A DNA stretch of 64,000 nt from Flavobacterium aquariorum. GTDB lineage: Bacteria; Bacteroidota; Bacteroidia; Flavobacteriales; Flavobacteriaceae. Positions 25,637 to 33,905 of the stretch are shown piece by piece. The DNA is taken from the NCBI RefSeq assembly GCF_003254745.1, contig NZ_QKXH01000007.1:62001-126000 (forward strand), in the 5' to 3' direction. A model generated the notes under the pieces. It saw only the letters and a list, made by a program, of their open reading frames with translations. It was not told the origin of the DNA and made no database searches. The stretch's first letter is position 1. Each line of letters begins with the position of its first letter. Made by a program: the position numbers and the translations under genes.

Positions 25637-26158
25637 CTACGATTTTTTTGAATTGGAAGTGCTATTTTGCAAATTGAGCATAAGATTAAAAGCAATCAAA
25701 AAAGAAAGCGTTCCCAAAATGGCGATGCCAAAATTGGCCTTTTCCGCGGTATGTTTGACAATATCGCTTTTCTTTTTGATGGCGATCGTATTCAATTTCA
25801 AAATATAAAATATGTTTTGACGAATTTGACTTCTTAAAGCTTCATCTTTCCAGTTTTTTTTCAAAGAATCGAAATTACTCTGAAGAGTATGAGTTACTTT
25901 ATTTTCGCCAACTTCGGTAATATTCCCCATCTGTTTGGTTAGATTGGCTTCAAATAGAGCAATTGCTTTTTCTTTATTCGAATTATTCTCGTCCAACAAA
26001 AGGAGCATATTTCTAGAATACTCAAGGGTATTATAATTGTCTTTCAAAATGTTTTCAGTATCATTTTTAATCGAGAAATTATAGTATCCACTCACTAACG
26101 AGAGTGAAATTATCATTAGAAAAAGCAATCCAATTCTTAAGTTCAGTTTAATTTTCAT
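25637..26158 (-). CDS. Orphan membrane sensor domain, paralogous to the kinase at 33906
   Basis: A 173-residue protein with two membrane helices (about 7-26 and 145-163) around an extracytoplasmic helical domain of about 115 residues. It matches the N-terminal 170 residues of the histidine kinase at 33906-35642 closely, for example DTENILK-NYNTLEYSRNML and NITEVGE against NVTEVGE. Where the kinase continues into HAMP, PAS and catalytic domains (after NLPNNIANPIKEL), this protein stops soon after the second helix (NLQNSTSNSKKS). It is either a stand-alone sensor that could pair with the kinase, or the remnant of a duplicated kinase gene. It lies on the opposite strand between two copies of one terminator (25542 and 26362). 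Confidence 0.8.
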   Translation of the reverse strand: MKIKLNLRIGLLFLMIISLSLVSGYYNFSIKNDTENILKDNYNTLEYSRNMLLLLDENNSNKEKAIALFEANLTKQMGNITEVGENKVTHTLQSNFDSLKKNWKDEALRSQIRQNIFYILKLNTIAIKKKSDIVKHTAEKANFGIAILGTLSFLIAFNLMLNLQNSTSNSKKS

Positions 26159-26520
26159 TTTAAAGCGATTATATGATGTTTGGACTAATATTAGTATTGA
26201 TTAATGAGGTAAAATATTGATTTCTAGATTATTTATCATAGGTTCTAATTTACAACTCTTAACTTTCTAATCCTAATTTATGACTATTAACTTTTAAGAC
26301 GTTAGCTGTCGGGTAATATAAAACCAATATTTGATTGATGAAAAAGACTTGAAATAAATTTATCGTTTTGAGAAAAGCCTATCATTTTGATAGGCTTTTT
26401 TTATACCTTTTTTTGGCACGACAAGGTCAACACTATAGGAAACAATGCTTTATGATTTTTTGCTTTTTTTGGAATACTTTTTGGCATATGGGACAAAGAA
26501 CAAAATAAACCATTACCAAA
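26159..26520. other. Divergent control region of the kdp operon
   Basis: This 362-base gap carries the leader of the orphan sensor gene (leftward), the second terminator copy (26362-26403) and the presumed promoter of the kdp operon (rightward). The word ttggcacg (26413-26420) matches a sigma-54 -24 box, but the matching -12 position reads ggtca instead of ttgc, so I do not call a promoter. Confidence 0.5.
26362..26403 (+). terminator. Second copy of the duplicated terminator
   Basis: A perfect 12-bp stem (aaaagcctatca / tgataggctttt, 26373-26384 with 26388-26399, loop ttt) followed by a T run. It begins with the same atcgttttgaga as the copy at 25542. No + strand gene ends just before it, so it looks left over from a duplication or insertion. 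Confidence 0.8.
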
Positions 26521-26802
26521 ATGAAAAATAAAATAGCAACGATTTACGAAAAAGCAGAGCGCTTTGCCGAAATCACAAAAATTGCAATTATAACCGGAAA
26601 TATTAGCCGGGCCAAAAGATGTTTGGCACTTGCCGAAAGATTATTTGAAACAGGAAGCAACGAAACAAAGAGCGCTATTTCGAATGTGTATGTTTTTTCG
26701 GTTTCCTCTTTTATGGAAGTGCGTCATTGTACAATTTCGAATCTGTTTCCAAAATCGTTGAAAGCAGAATACATTAAGCAAATCAATGCTTCTGGAGTTT
26801 AA
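26521..26802 (+). CDS. Small helical protein leading the kdp operon, unknown function
   Basis: A 93-residue soluble protein, first gene of the kdp operon. It appears all-helical; the segment ITGNISRAKRCLALAERLFETGSNETKSAISNVYV resembles a TPR-like helix pair. There is no signal peptide or membrane segment. It precedes three very small membrane-protein ORFs and kdpA, separated from the first by 22 bases. I believe similar proteins occur beside kdp genes in other Bacteroidota, but I cannot confirm that here. A role in regulating or assembling the Kdp pump is a guess from position only. Confidence 0.7.
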   Translation: MKNKIATIYEKAERFAEITKIAIITGNISRAKRCLALAERLFETGSNETKSAISNVYVFSVSSFMEVRHCTISNLFPKSLKAEYIKQINASGV

Positions 26803-26824
26803 ATCTAACCTTAATTTTAATAAT

Positions 26825-26911
26825 ATGATAATTACTATTCTTTTACTCGCATTAGGAGCCTTACTCTTTGCGATTTGTTTTAAATCCGTTGAATTTTTTG
26901 AAAAAATCTAA
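26825..26911 (+). CDS. 28-residue membrane peptide in the kdp operon
   Basis: An ATG-initiated ORF encoding MIITILLLALGALLFAICFK followed by SVEFFEKI, one transmembrane helix with a short charged C-terminus. It begins 22 bases after the stop of the 93-residue gene and ends three bases before kdpF. The tightly packed order and the clean hydrophobic helix support it as a gene. It resembles KdpF in size and topology but lacks the GYLVYxLIxPEKF ending, so it may be a second small subunit or a KdpF paralogue. Confidence 0.6.
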   Translation: MIITILLLALGALLFAICFKSVEFFEKI

Positions 26912-26914
26912 ATC

Positions 26915-26992
26915 ATGACAGCACTATTTATTGTTGCACTTGCCGTATTCGGTTACTTGGTTTATGTATTGATCAAACCCGAAAAATTTTAA
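26915..26992 (+). CDS. kdpF: Potassium-transporting ATPase small subunit F
   Basis: A 25-residue single-helix peptide, MTALFIVALAVFGYLVYVLI followed by KPEKF. It matches the KdpF pattern (hydrophobic helix, GYLVYxL, short ending), the peptide that stabilises the KdpABC complex in the membrane in Escherichia coli. It starts three bases after the stop of the 28-residue ORF and ends two bases before the next ORF. It is easily missed because it is only 78 bases long. Confidence 0.85.
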   Translation: MTALFIVALAVFGYLVYVLIKPEKF

Positions 26993-26994
26993 AA

Positions 26995-27075
26995 ATGAAA
27001 AAGGCAGATAAAAAAGTATTCGTAGTAATTATGGCTTGGACATTAGCCTTTATAATGCTTATTATTTTCTTATAA
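26995..27075 (+). CDS. 26-residue membrane peptide in the kdp operon
   Basis: An ATG-initiated ORF reading MKKADKKVFVVIMAWTLAFI followed by MLIIFL: a basic N-terminus (residues 1-7) and one membrane helix running to the end. It begins two bases after the kdpF stop and ends 33 bases before the kdpA start. Its position inside the operon and its clean hydrophobic profile make it a plausible gene; function is unknown. Confidence 0.6.
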   Translation: MKKADKKVFVVIMAWTLAFIMLIIFL

Positions 27076-27108
27076 AAGCCGAAAAAATTAATTTCTAACA
27101 AATAAAAT

Positions 27109-28830
27109 ATGAACACAGAATTTTTTGGAGTAATCAGTATTTTTATTGTCTCGATTGTTTTGGCTATTCCTATAGGAAGGTATATAGCCAAAGTGTATTT
27201 GGGGGATAAAACAATGCTTGATGCCCTTTTCAACCCCATTGAAAAATTTATTTTCAAAATCAGTGGTATCGATTCCACTGAAGAAATGAACTGGAAACAA
27301 CATTTGAAAGCGCTTTTAAGCATAAACATGGTTTGGTTCTTTCTTTGCTTTTTCATTTTAATTTTTCAGGGAAGTTTACCTTTAAATCCAGATGGAAACC
27401 CGTCCATGACACCGGATTTGGCATTCAATACTGCTATTTCATTTGTAGTGAACTGTAATCTGCAGCACTATTCAGGTGAATCAGGTCTCTCTTATTTGGG
27501 ACAACTTATGTTAATGTTCTTGCAATTTGTTTCGGCAGCTACGGGAATGGCTGCTGCTGCTATGGTTTTTGTTGCCATGAGAGAGAGAGCCACGGACAAA
27601 TTAGGAAATTTTTATAATTTTTTTATCAAAAGTTGTACCCGAGTTTTATTACCTCTTTCTGTTCTTGTGGCTGTGATTTTAGTATTTAGTGGAACTCCAA
27701 TGACATTTGAGGGGAAGGATAAGATCGTGACTTTGCAAGGGGACACAGTCGAAGTTTCTCGTGGACCAGCAGCAGCATTTATTGGGATCAAACATATAGG
27801 AACAAACGGTGGAGGTTTTTTTGGGGCCAATTCGGCACATCCTTTGGAAAATCCAACTTATATTACGAATGCAGTCGAATTGTGGGCACAATTAATCATC
27901 CCATTTGCAATGATCTTTGCGTTAGGTTTTTTCCTTAACAAAAGAAAATTCTCTTACATCGTTTTTGGAGTAATGACGGTTGGATTTTTACTCTTGGTCA
28001 TACCAACAGTTATCAGTGAATTAAACGGAAATCCTGCCATAGAAAAGATGGGCATAGCTCAAACTACAGGAGCTATGGAAGGCAAGGAAGTTCGTTTTGG
28101 CCCTGCCATTTCAGGATTCTGGAGCATTGCAACTACTGTGATTTCTACTGGTTCTGTCAATAGCATGCATGATAGTTCGATGCCTGTTTCTGGTTCGATG
28201 CAATTGTTGGCCATGATGGTCAATGCCTTCTATGGAGGTTGTGGAGTTGGATGGTTGAATTTTTACATTTTTATAATTCTGGCTGTATTTATTTCGGGTT
28301 TAATGGTGGGACGAACACCGGAATTCTTAGGGAAGAAAATTGAAGCCCGCGAGGTAAAAATCGCAGCTATGATTGCTATTCTTCATCCTTTATTGATATT
28401 GGCAGGAACAGCTTTAGCTTCATATTTTGCAGCCAACAATACAGCAATGGGCTATTGGTTTAGCGGAAACGCAACTGGCTGGCTGAATAATCCTGGTCAC
28501 CACGGATTCTCTGAAATGTTGTATGAATATACCTCGAGTGCAGCCAATAACGGTTCTGGTTTTGAAGGTTTGGGTGATAATAATCCATTTTGGAATATCA
28601 GTACAGGAATTGTATTGCTGTTGAGCCGCTTCATTCCTATAATTGGACCATTAGCCATAGCAGGATTATTGGCGAACAAAAAATACATTCCGGAAAGTGC
28701 AGGAACTTTAAAAACCGATACGACTATTTTCGGTGTGATGGTTTTTGCCGTAATCGCGATTATTGCCGCTTTGTCTTTCTTTCCAGCATTAGCTTTGGGG
28801 CCATTGGCAGAATATTTTACATTAAAATAA
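27109..28830 (+). CDS. kdpA: Potassium-transporting ATPase subunit A
   Basis: The K+-selective channel-like subunit of the high-affinity KdpFABC pump, 573 residues, normal for the family. The four selectivity-filter loops can be seen: NCNLQHYSGESGLS near 112, GTNGGGFFGANSAHP near 232, STGSVNSMHDSSMPVSG near 346 and the fourth at SAANNGSGFEGLG near 472. VGRTPEFLGKKIEAREVK is the family signature of the cytoplasmic loop. Induced under potassium limitation in other bacteria. It is followed nine bases later by kdpB. Confidence 0.98.
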   Translation: MNTEFFGVISIFIVSIVLAIPIGRYIAKVYLGDKTMLDALFNPIEKFIFKISGIDSTEEMNWKQHLKALLSINMVWFFLCFFILIFQGSLPLNPDGNPSMTPDLAFNTAISFVVNCNLQHYSGESGLSYLGQLMLMFLQFVSAATGMAAAAMVFVAMRERATDKLGNFYNFFIKSCTRVLLPLSVLVAVILVFSGTPMTFEGKDKIVTLQGDTVEVSRGPAAAFIGIKHIGTNGGGFFGANSAHPLENPTYITNAVELWAQLIIPFAMIFALGFFLNKRKFSYIVFGVMTVGFLLLVIPTVISELNGNPAIEKMGIAQTTGAMEGKEVRFGPAISGFWSIATTVISTGSVNSMHDSSMPVSGSMQLLAMMVNAFYGGCGVGWLNFYIFIILAVFISGLMVGRTPEFLGKKIEAREVKIAAMIAILHPLLILAGTALASYFAANNTAMGYWFSGNATGWLNNPGHHGFSEMLYEYTSSAANNGSGFEGLGDNNPFWNISTGIVLLLSRFIPIIGPLAIAGLLANKKYIPESAGTLKTDTTIFGVMVFAVIAIIAALSFFPALALGPLAEYFTLK

Positions 28831-28839
28831 TATAAAAAA

Positions 28840-30873
28840 ATGACTAAAAATAAATCCAATTCATTGTTTGAAAGTAAGCAGGTGAAAGATGCCTTGGTGC
28901 AGTCTTTTGTGAAGTTGAACCCAAAAACAATGTTCAAAAATCCGGTAATGTTTACCGTTGAAATCGGGACTGCCATTATGTTTGCGGTGTGCATTGCCAT
29001 TTTATTTGGCGCACAGGATCAAGGTAGTTTTGTTTATAATTTAATTATCTTTTTAATTTTATTGGTCACACTTTTGTTTGCCAATTTTGCCGAGGCGATT
29101 GCCGAAGCCAGAGGGAAAGCGCAAGCTGACAGTTTGAGAAAAACGCGTGAAGAAACACCTGCACGACAACTTATGGCCAATGGAGAAATCAAAAACGTAA
29201 GTTCTTCAGCTTTAAAAAAAGGTGATGTTTTCATTTGCGAAGCGGGTGATTTAATTGCCACCGATGGTGAAATTATCGAAGGATTGGCCACCATTGACGA
29301 AAGTGCCATTACTGGAGAAAGTGCTCCTGTCATTCGAGAAGCAGGTGGAGATAAATCATCGGTTACCGGAGGTACAAAAGTGTTGTCGGATAAAATTAAA
29401 GTAATCGTGACTTCAGAACCAGGGGAAAGTTTCCTTGATAAAATGATTGCTTTGGTTGAAGGAGCAAGCCGTCAGAAAACACCAAATGAAATTGCTTTGA
29501 CAATTCTGTTGGCAGCTTTTACTTTAATCTTCGTAATTGTTTGCGTGACCTTGAAACCGTTTGCTGATTATGCAAACACACCAATTACGATTGCTGCTTT
29601 CATTTCTCTTTTTGTGTGTTTAATTCCAACGACTATTGGTGGTTTGCTTTCTGCCATTGGGATTGCGGGAATGGACAGAGCTTTACGTGCCAACGTAATT
29701 ACAAAATCAGGAAAAGCAGTGGAAACTGCAGGTGATATTGATGTATTGCTTTTGGACAAAACGGGTACAATCACCATAGGGAACAGAAAAGCGACTAATT
29801 TCTATCCAGCCGAAGGAGTTATGCTGGAGGATTTTATCAAATCGGCAGTATTAAGCTCACTAGCCGATGATACTCCGGAAGGAAAAAGTATCGTGGAATT
29901 GGCTGGGGCGGAAGTTTCTCAAAAATTATCTATTGAAGGCGCTACTTTAATCAAATTTACTGCTGAAACAAGAACCAGTGGTGTCGTTTTAAGGGACGGA
30001 ACCAACATCCGAAAAGGTGCTCAGGATGCAGCCAAAAATATTGCGCTTCAAGCGGGTAATGTTTTCCCGGCAGATATTGCAGAAAGAGTTATCTCTATTT
30101 CTTCAAAGGGAGGAACACCATTGGTAGTTGTTAAAAATAACGAAGTTCAAGGTGTTATTGAATTGCAGGATATCATCAAAACTGGAATGAGAGAACGTTT
30201 TGAACGTTTGAGAAAAATGGGAGTGAAAACCGTGATGGTTACAGGGGATAATCCTTTGACAGCTAAATTTATCGCAGATAAAGCCGGTGTCGATGATTTT
30301 ATTGCCGAAGCCAAACCTGAGGATAAAATGAACTACATCAAAAACGAGCAACAACTTGGTAAGCTCGTGGCAATGATGGGTGACGGTACGAATGATGCTC
30401 CTGCTCTTGCTCAAGCCGATGTTGGTGTAGCTATGAACAGTGGAACTCAAGCTGCAAAAGAAGCTGGTAATATGGTCGATCTGGATAATGATCCAACCAA
30501 GTTAATTGAGATTATAGAAATTGGAAAACAGCTGTTGATGACCAGAGGAACACTTACTACTTTCTCAATTGCGAATGATGTTGCCAAATATTTTGCTATT
30601 GTTCCAGCACTTTTCATCACTGCGATTCCAGCTCTTGAAGGATTGAATATTATGCATTTGCACAGTCCCGAAAGTGCCATTTTATCTGCCGTGATTTTCA
30701 ATGCGATTATCATTCCGATATTGATTCCATTGGCATTGCGAGGTGTTGATTATAAACCAATCGGTGCGAGTGCCATTTTGAAAAGAAACCTTTTGATTTA
30801 TGGTTTGGGAGGAATAATTGTTCCTTTTATAGGGATTAAATTAATTGATTTGGCAGTTGCGTTATTTATGTAG
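28840..30873 (+). CDS. kdpB: Potassium-transporting ATPase subunit B (P-type ATPase)
   Basis: The catalytic P-type ATPase subunit of the Kdp pump, 677 residues. The phosphorylated aspartate is Asp306 in [16 protein letters not shown], the TGES actuator loop is in [15 protein letters not shown], and the hinge and nucleotide motifs [26 protein letters not shown] and [24 protein letters not shown] are all intact. Seven membrane helices are expected. The spacing to kdpA (9 bases) and kdpC (69 bases, containing a palindrome) fits one operon. Confidence 0.98.
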   Translation: MTKNKSNSLFESKQVKDALVQSFVKLNPKTMFKNPVMFTVEIGTAIMFAVCIAILFGAQDQGSFVYNLIIFLILLVTLLFANFAEAIAEARGKAQADSLRKTREETPARQLMANGEIKNVSSSALKKGDVFICEAGDLIATDGEIIEGLATIDESAITGESAPVIREAGGDKSSVTGGTKVLSDKIKVIVTSEPGESFLDKMIALVEGASRQKTPNEIALTILLAAFTLIFVIVCVTLKPFADYANTPITIAAFISLFVCLIPTTIGGLLSAIGIAGMDRALRANVITKSGKAVETAGDIDVLLLDKTGTITIGNRKATNFYPAEGVMLEDFIKSAVLSSLADDTPEGKSIVELAGAEVSQKLSIEGATLIKFTAETRTSGVVLRDGTNIRKGAQDAAKNIALQAGNVFPADIAERVISISSKGGTPLVVVKNNEVQGVIELQDIIKTGMRERFERLRKMGVKTVMVTGDNPLTAKFIADKAGVDDFIAEAKPEDKMNYIKNEQQLGKLVAMMGDGTNDAPALAQADVGVAMNSGTQAAKEAGNMVDLDNDPTKLIEIIEIGKQLLMTRGTLTTFSIANDVAKYFAIVPALFITAIPALEGLNIMHLHSPESAILSAVIFNAIIIPILIPLALRGVDYKPIGASAILKRNLLIYGLGGIIVPFIGIKLIDLAVALFM

Positions 30874-30882
30874 AAAGAAAGA

Positions 30883-30915
30883 TTCTAAGACACTAAGAAT
30901 CTTAGAGTCTTAGAA
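30883..30915 (+). repeat. CTAAG-type palindrome in the kdpB-kdpC spacer
   Basis: A 9-bp plus 5-bp hairpin (ttctaagac-a-ctaag / cttag-a-gtcttagaa, loop aat, one A-A mismatch). It shares the ctaagac-ctaag words with the palindrome at 23093-23156. In the kdp message it could form a stem between kdpB and kdpC; there is no T run, so a role as full terminator is unlikely. Confidence 0.65.
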
Positions 30916-30942
30916 ACTCAAAACCTTAGAAACTATAAAAAA

Positions 30943-31497
30943 ATGAAAAATATATTTTCAATATTAAAATTCACCACATTATTGGTGGTTTTATTCTCCG
31001 TTATTTATACCATGGCAATTTTAGGAATTGCACAACTAGCCCCAAATAAAGGGAAAGGGGAAACCATTTCCGTAAATGGAAAAGTAGTGGGGTATCAAAA
31101 AATTGGTCAAAAATTTGACAAACCCAATTATTTCTGGGGACGGCCTTCGGCAGTGGACTACAATGCCGCAGGAAGTGCAGGAAGTAACAAAGGACCAAGC
31201 AATCCGGAGTATTTGGCTTTGATACAAAAAAGAATCGATACTTTTTTGATCGCGCATCCGTATTTGAAAAAATCGGAGATTCCTTCGGATATGGTAACGG
31301 CTTCGGGTAGTGGTTTGGATCCAAATATTTCACCAGAAGGTGCTATGATCCAGGTAAAAAGAGTAGCAAAAGTAAGAAACTTATCTGAGGAAAAAGTGAA
31401 AGCATTGGTGGAAACCAAAATAAATAAACCATCGTTAATGGGAACTTCAACAGTAAATGTACTGGAATTGAATGTGGCTCTGGATGAGTTGAAATAA
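30943..31497 (+). CDS. kdpC: Potassium-transporting ATPase subunit C
   Basis: The 184-residue accessory subunit of the Kdp pump, with one N-terminal membrane helix (about 8-29) and a periplasmic domain. Family motifs are NGKVVGYQKIGQKFDKPNYFWGRPSA, YNAAGSAGSNKGPSNPEY, SEIPSDMVTASGSGLDPNISPEGA and RVAKVRNLSEEKVKALVE. The protein assists ATP binding by KdpB in the assembled pump. A stem-loop follows at 31506-31545, before the porin gene. Confidence 0.97.
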   Translation: MKNIFSILKFTTLLVVLFSVIYTMAILGIAQLAPNKGKGETISVNGKVVGYQKIGQKFDKPNYFWGRPSAVDYNAAGSAGSNKGPSNPEYLALIQKRIDTFLIAHPYLKKSEIPSDMVTASGSGLDPNISPEGAMIQVKRVAKVRNLSEEKVKALVETKINKPSLMGTSTVNVLELNVALDELK

Positions 31498-31505
31498 AAA
31501 AATAA

Positions 31506-31545
31506 CCCTTTCAGATTTACATCCCCGGCCAGGGATCTGAAAGGG
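31506..31545 (+). repeat. Stem-loop in the kdpC-porin spacer
   Basis: A perfect 11-bp stem (ccctttcagat / atctgaaaggg) encloses an 18-nt loop with ccccgg-ccaggg that can pair further. It is not followed by a T run, so it could be a processing or stability element that separates expression of the porin from the pump genes. Confidence 0.6.
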
Positions 31546-31575
31546 CATTGATTAATAAAAATCTAAACAAAAATA

Positions 31576-32652
31576 ATGAAAAAAATAATAATTGCAGCTT
31601 TAATAGCTGTTGGTTTTACATCAATTAATGCTCAAGAAGTGTCAAAAAGTCCAATTACGTTTTCTGGTTATGTGGATATCTATTATAGTTATGATTTTGG
31701 GAAACCGGATAATCATATAAGACCAGGTTTTATATACAGTTATAATAGAGCAAACGAAGTTAATTTGAATTTAGGAATGGCCAAAGTGAATTATACTAAA
31801 GAGAGTGTTCGTGCCAATTTTGCCCTTATGGCTGGAACTTATGCCCAATACAATATGGCGTCAGAACAAGACCTGTTGAAAAATATTTATGAAGCTAATG
31901 CAGGCGTTAAAATATCGAAAGGCAATAATCTTTGGATTGATGCTGGAGTTATGCCTTCGCATATTGGCTCTGAAAGTGCGATTGGGAAAGATTGCATGAC
32001 TTTGACTCGAAGTATTGGTGCTGAAAATTCTCCTTATTATGAAACAGGAGTGAAGGTTGGATATACTTCTCCGTCTGAGAAATTGTATTTGGCGGCAATG
32101 TATTTAAACGGTTGGCAACGCATTCAAAAAGTTGATGGTAATCATACACCGGCTTTTGGAACTCAGGTGACTTTTAAACCAACCGGAAAAGTAGCATTAA
32201 ACTGGAGTACTTATGTTGGAAACGAACAGCCTGATATTGATAAGAAATGGCGCTATTTTAATGATTTTTACGGAACATTCAAATTGACCGATAAAACAAG
32301 CGTCATTGCAGGTTTTGATATTGGATCACAACAATCTGCAAAAGGAAGCAGTGATTATGATATTTGGTATACTCCGTCTGCAATCATTCAATACAAGCCA
32401 ACAGACAAAATTCAATTGGCAGCTAGAGGAGAATATTACCAAGACGAAAAAGGAGTGATAATTCCAACAGGAACATCAAATGGTTTTAAAACCTATGGTT
32501 TCTCGGCAAATTTTGATTATTTGCCAACAGAAAATGTAATGTTTAGAATAGAAGCCCGAACTTTGAATAGCAAGGATGATGTCTTTTTGAAGGACAACAA
32601 TTCAACAAATAGTAACGTGTGCATAACTACATCTTTGGCTATATCAATTTAA
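31576..32652 (+). CDS. Outer-membrane beta-barrel porin associated with kdp
   Basis: A 358-residue exported protein with a signal peptide (MKKIIIAALIAVGFTSINAQ, cleavage near residue 20) and a body of alternating amphipathic strands (FSGYVDIYYSYDF, NLGMAKVNYTKESVRANFALMAGTYAQYN and many more), ending in a strand with terminal aromatic/aliphatic pattern. It fits the putative beta-barrel porin 2 (OmpL-like) family. Placed between kdpC and the KdpD half in the same direction, it is probably a potassium- or small-solute-permeable porin induced with the pump; that function is inferred from context. Confidence 0.8.
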   Translation: MKKIIIAALIAVGFTSINAQEVSKSPITFSGYVDIYYSYDFGKPDNHIRPGFIYSYNRANEVNLNLGMAKVNYTKESVRANFALMAGTYAQYNMASEQDLLKNIYEANAGVKISKGNNLWIDAGVMPSHIGSESAIGKDCMTLTRSIGAENSPYYETGVKVGYTSPSEKLYLAAMYLNGWQRIQKVDGNHTPAFGTQVTFKPTGKVALNWSTYVGNEQPDIDKKWRYFNDFYGTFKLTDKTSVIAGFDIGSQQSAKGSSDYDIWYTPSAIIQYKPTDKIQLAARGEYYQDEKGVIIPTGTSNGFKTYGFSANFDYLPTENVMFRIEARTLNSKDDVFLKDNNSTNSNVCITTSLAISI

Positions 32653-32776
32653 GGTAAAAACAATAAAAGAAATCTTTATTGGAAACCATTAAGGAATTAA
32701 GTTTGATAGCACTTGATTTCTTAATGGTTTAAAAAGTTTTATTTAAGATGAAATGATTCAACTGTTAGTTTAACTT

Positions 32777-33904
32777 ATGGATAACGAAAAAGAAAATAAT
32801 GTCAAGCACTTTCTGGATTTAATTCAAAAATCACGTAAAGGAAAGTTTAAAGTCTATATTGGGATGAGTGCCGGTGTGGGCAAAACTTACAGGATGTTGC
32901 AGGAAGCCCACACGCTGTTGAAAAACGGAATAGATGTGAAAATTGGATATATCGAAACACACAATCGTAAGGAAACGCACAATTTGTTGGAAGGATTACC
33001 TGTAATTCCTCGTCGGACTATTTTTTACAAAGGAAAACAACTCGAGGAAATGGATGTACAGGCCATTATCAATTTGCGTCCAGAAGTAGTAATAGTTGAT
33101 GAATTGGCACACACGAATATTGAAGGCAGTAAAAATGAAAAACGCTGGCAAGATGTTTTGGAGATTCTGGAAGCAGGAATCAATGTTATTTCGGCTGTAA
33201 ATATTCAGCATATTGAGAGTTTAAATGAAGATGTAAAACGAATAACCAATGTTGATGTTCTCGAGCGAGTTCCTGATAATGTACTGCGAATGGCTGATGA
33301 AGTTGTAAATATTGACTTGACTTCGGAAGATCTAATCGACCGTTTGAAAGAGGGGAAAATTTATACAGCCGACAAAATTCAGACTGCTTTGAGTAATTTT
33401 TTTAAGGCTGAACAAATTTTGCAATTGCGTGAATTGGCTTTGCGCGAAGTGGCTAGTCAAGTAGTTCGAAAAGTGGAGAATGAAGTGCCAAAAAATCTAG
33501 CTTTGCGACATGAAAAGTTGTTGGCCTGTATTAGCAGTAACGACAGAACGGCCAAAATTGTGATTCGAAAGGCAGCTCGATTAGCCAGTTATTATAACAG
33601 TGACTGGTACGTTTTATATGTCCAGACGCCAAAGGAAAGCAGTGATAAAATTGCACTTGACAAACAACGACATTTGATCAATAATTTTAAATTGGCCACA
33701 CAATTGGGAGCAGAAGTAATTAAAGTAGAAGCCAAAAATATTACAGATACCATGTTGGAAGTGGTTAAGCAAAAGCAAATTACAACAGTTTGTATAGGGA
33801 AACCTCATTTCAATTTATTTAAAGTAATTTTGTCTACAACCATTTTCAACAAATTGTTGAATAATTTGTCTTCATCTAATATTGACCTAGTAATTTTATC
33901 ATAA
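32777..33904 (+). CDS. kdpD: N-terminal half of KdpD (KdpD and universal-stress domains) as a separate protein
   Basis: A 375-residue soluble protein made only of the cytoplasmic N-terminal part of the KdpD sensor: the KdpD domain (about 20-230; Walker A GMSAGVGKT at 29-37, Walker B VVIVDELAHTN at 103-113) and a universal-stress-like domain (about 245-375). The membrane helices, HisKA and ATPase domains of an ordinary KdpD (about 890 residues) are absent and appear as a separate gene at 35795-36907. One base separates this gene from the kinase at 33906, so those two are coupled. In other bacteria this part senses potassium or binds ATP and cyclic nucleotides. Confidence 0.93.
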   Translation: MDNEKENNVKHFLDLIQKSRKGKFKVYIGMSAGVGKTYRMLQEAHTLLKNGIDVKIGYIETHNRKETHNLLEGLPVIPRRTIFYKGKQLEEMDVQAIINLRPEVVIVDELAHTNIEGSKNEKRWQDVLEILEAGINVISAVNIQHIESLNEDVKRITNVDVLERVPDNVLRMADEVVNIDLTSEDLIDRLKEGKIYTADKIQTALSNFFKAEQILQLRELALREVASQVVRKVENEVPKNLALRHEKLLACISSNDRTAKIVIRKAARLASYYNSDWYVLYVQTPKESSDKIALDKQRHLINNFKLATQLGAEVIKVEAKNITDTMLEVVKQKQITTVCIGKPHFNLFKVILSTTIFNKLLNNLSSSNIDLVILS

Positions 33905-33905
33905 T

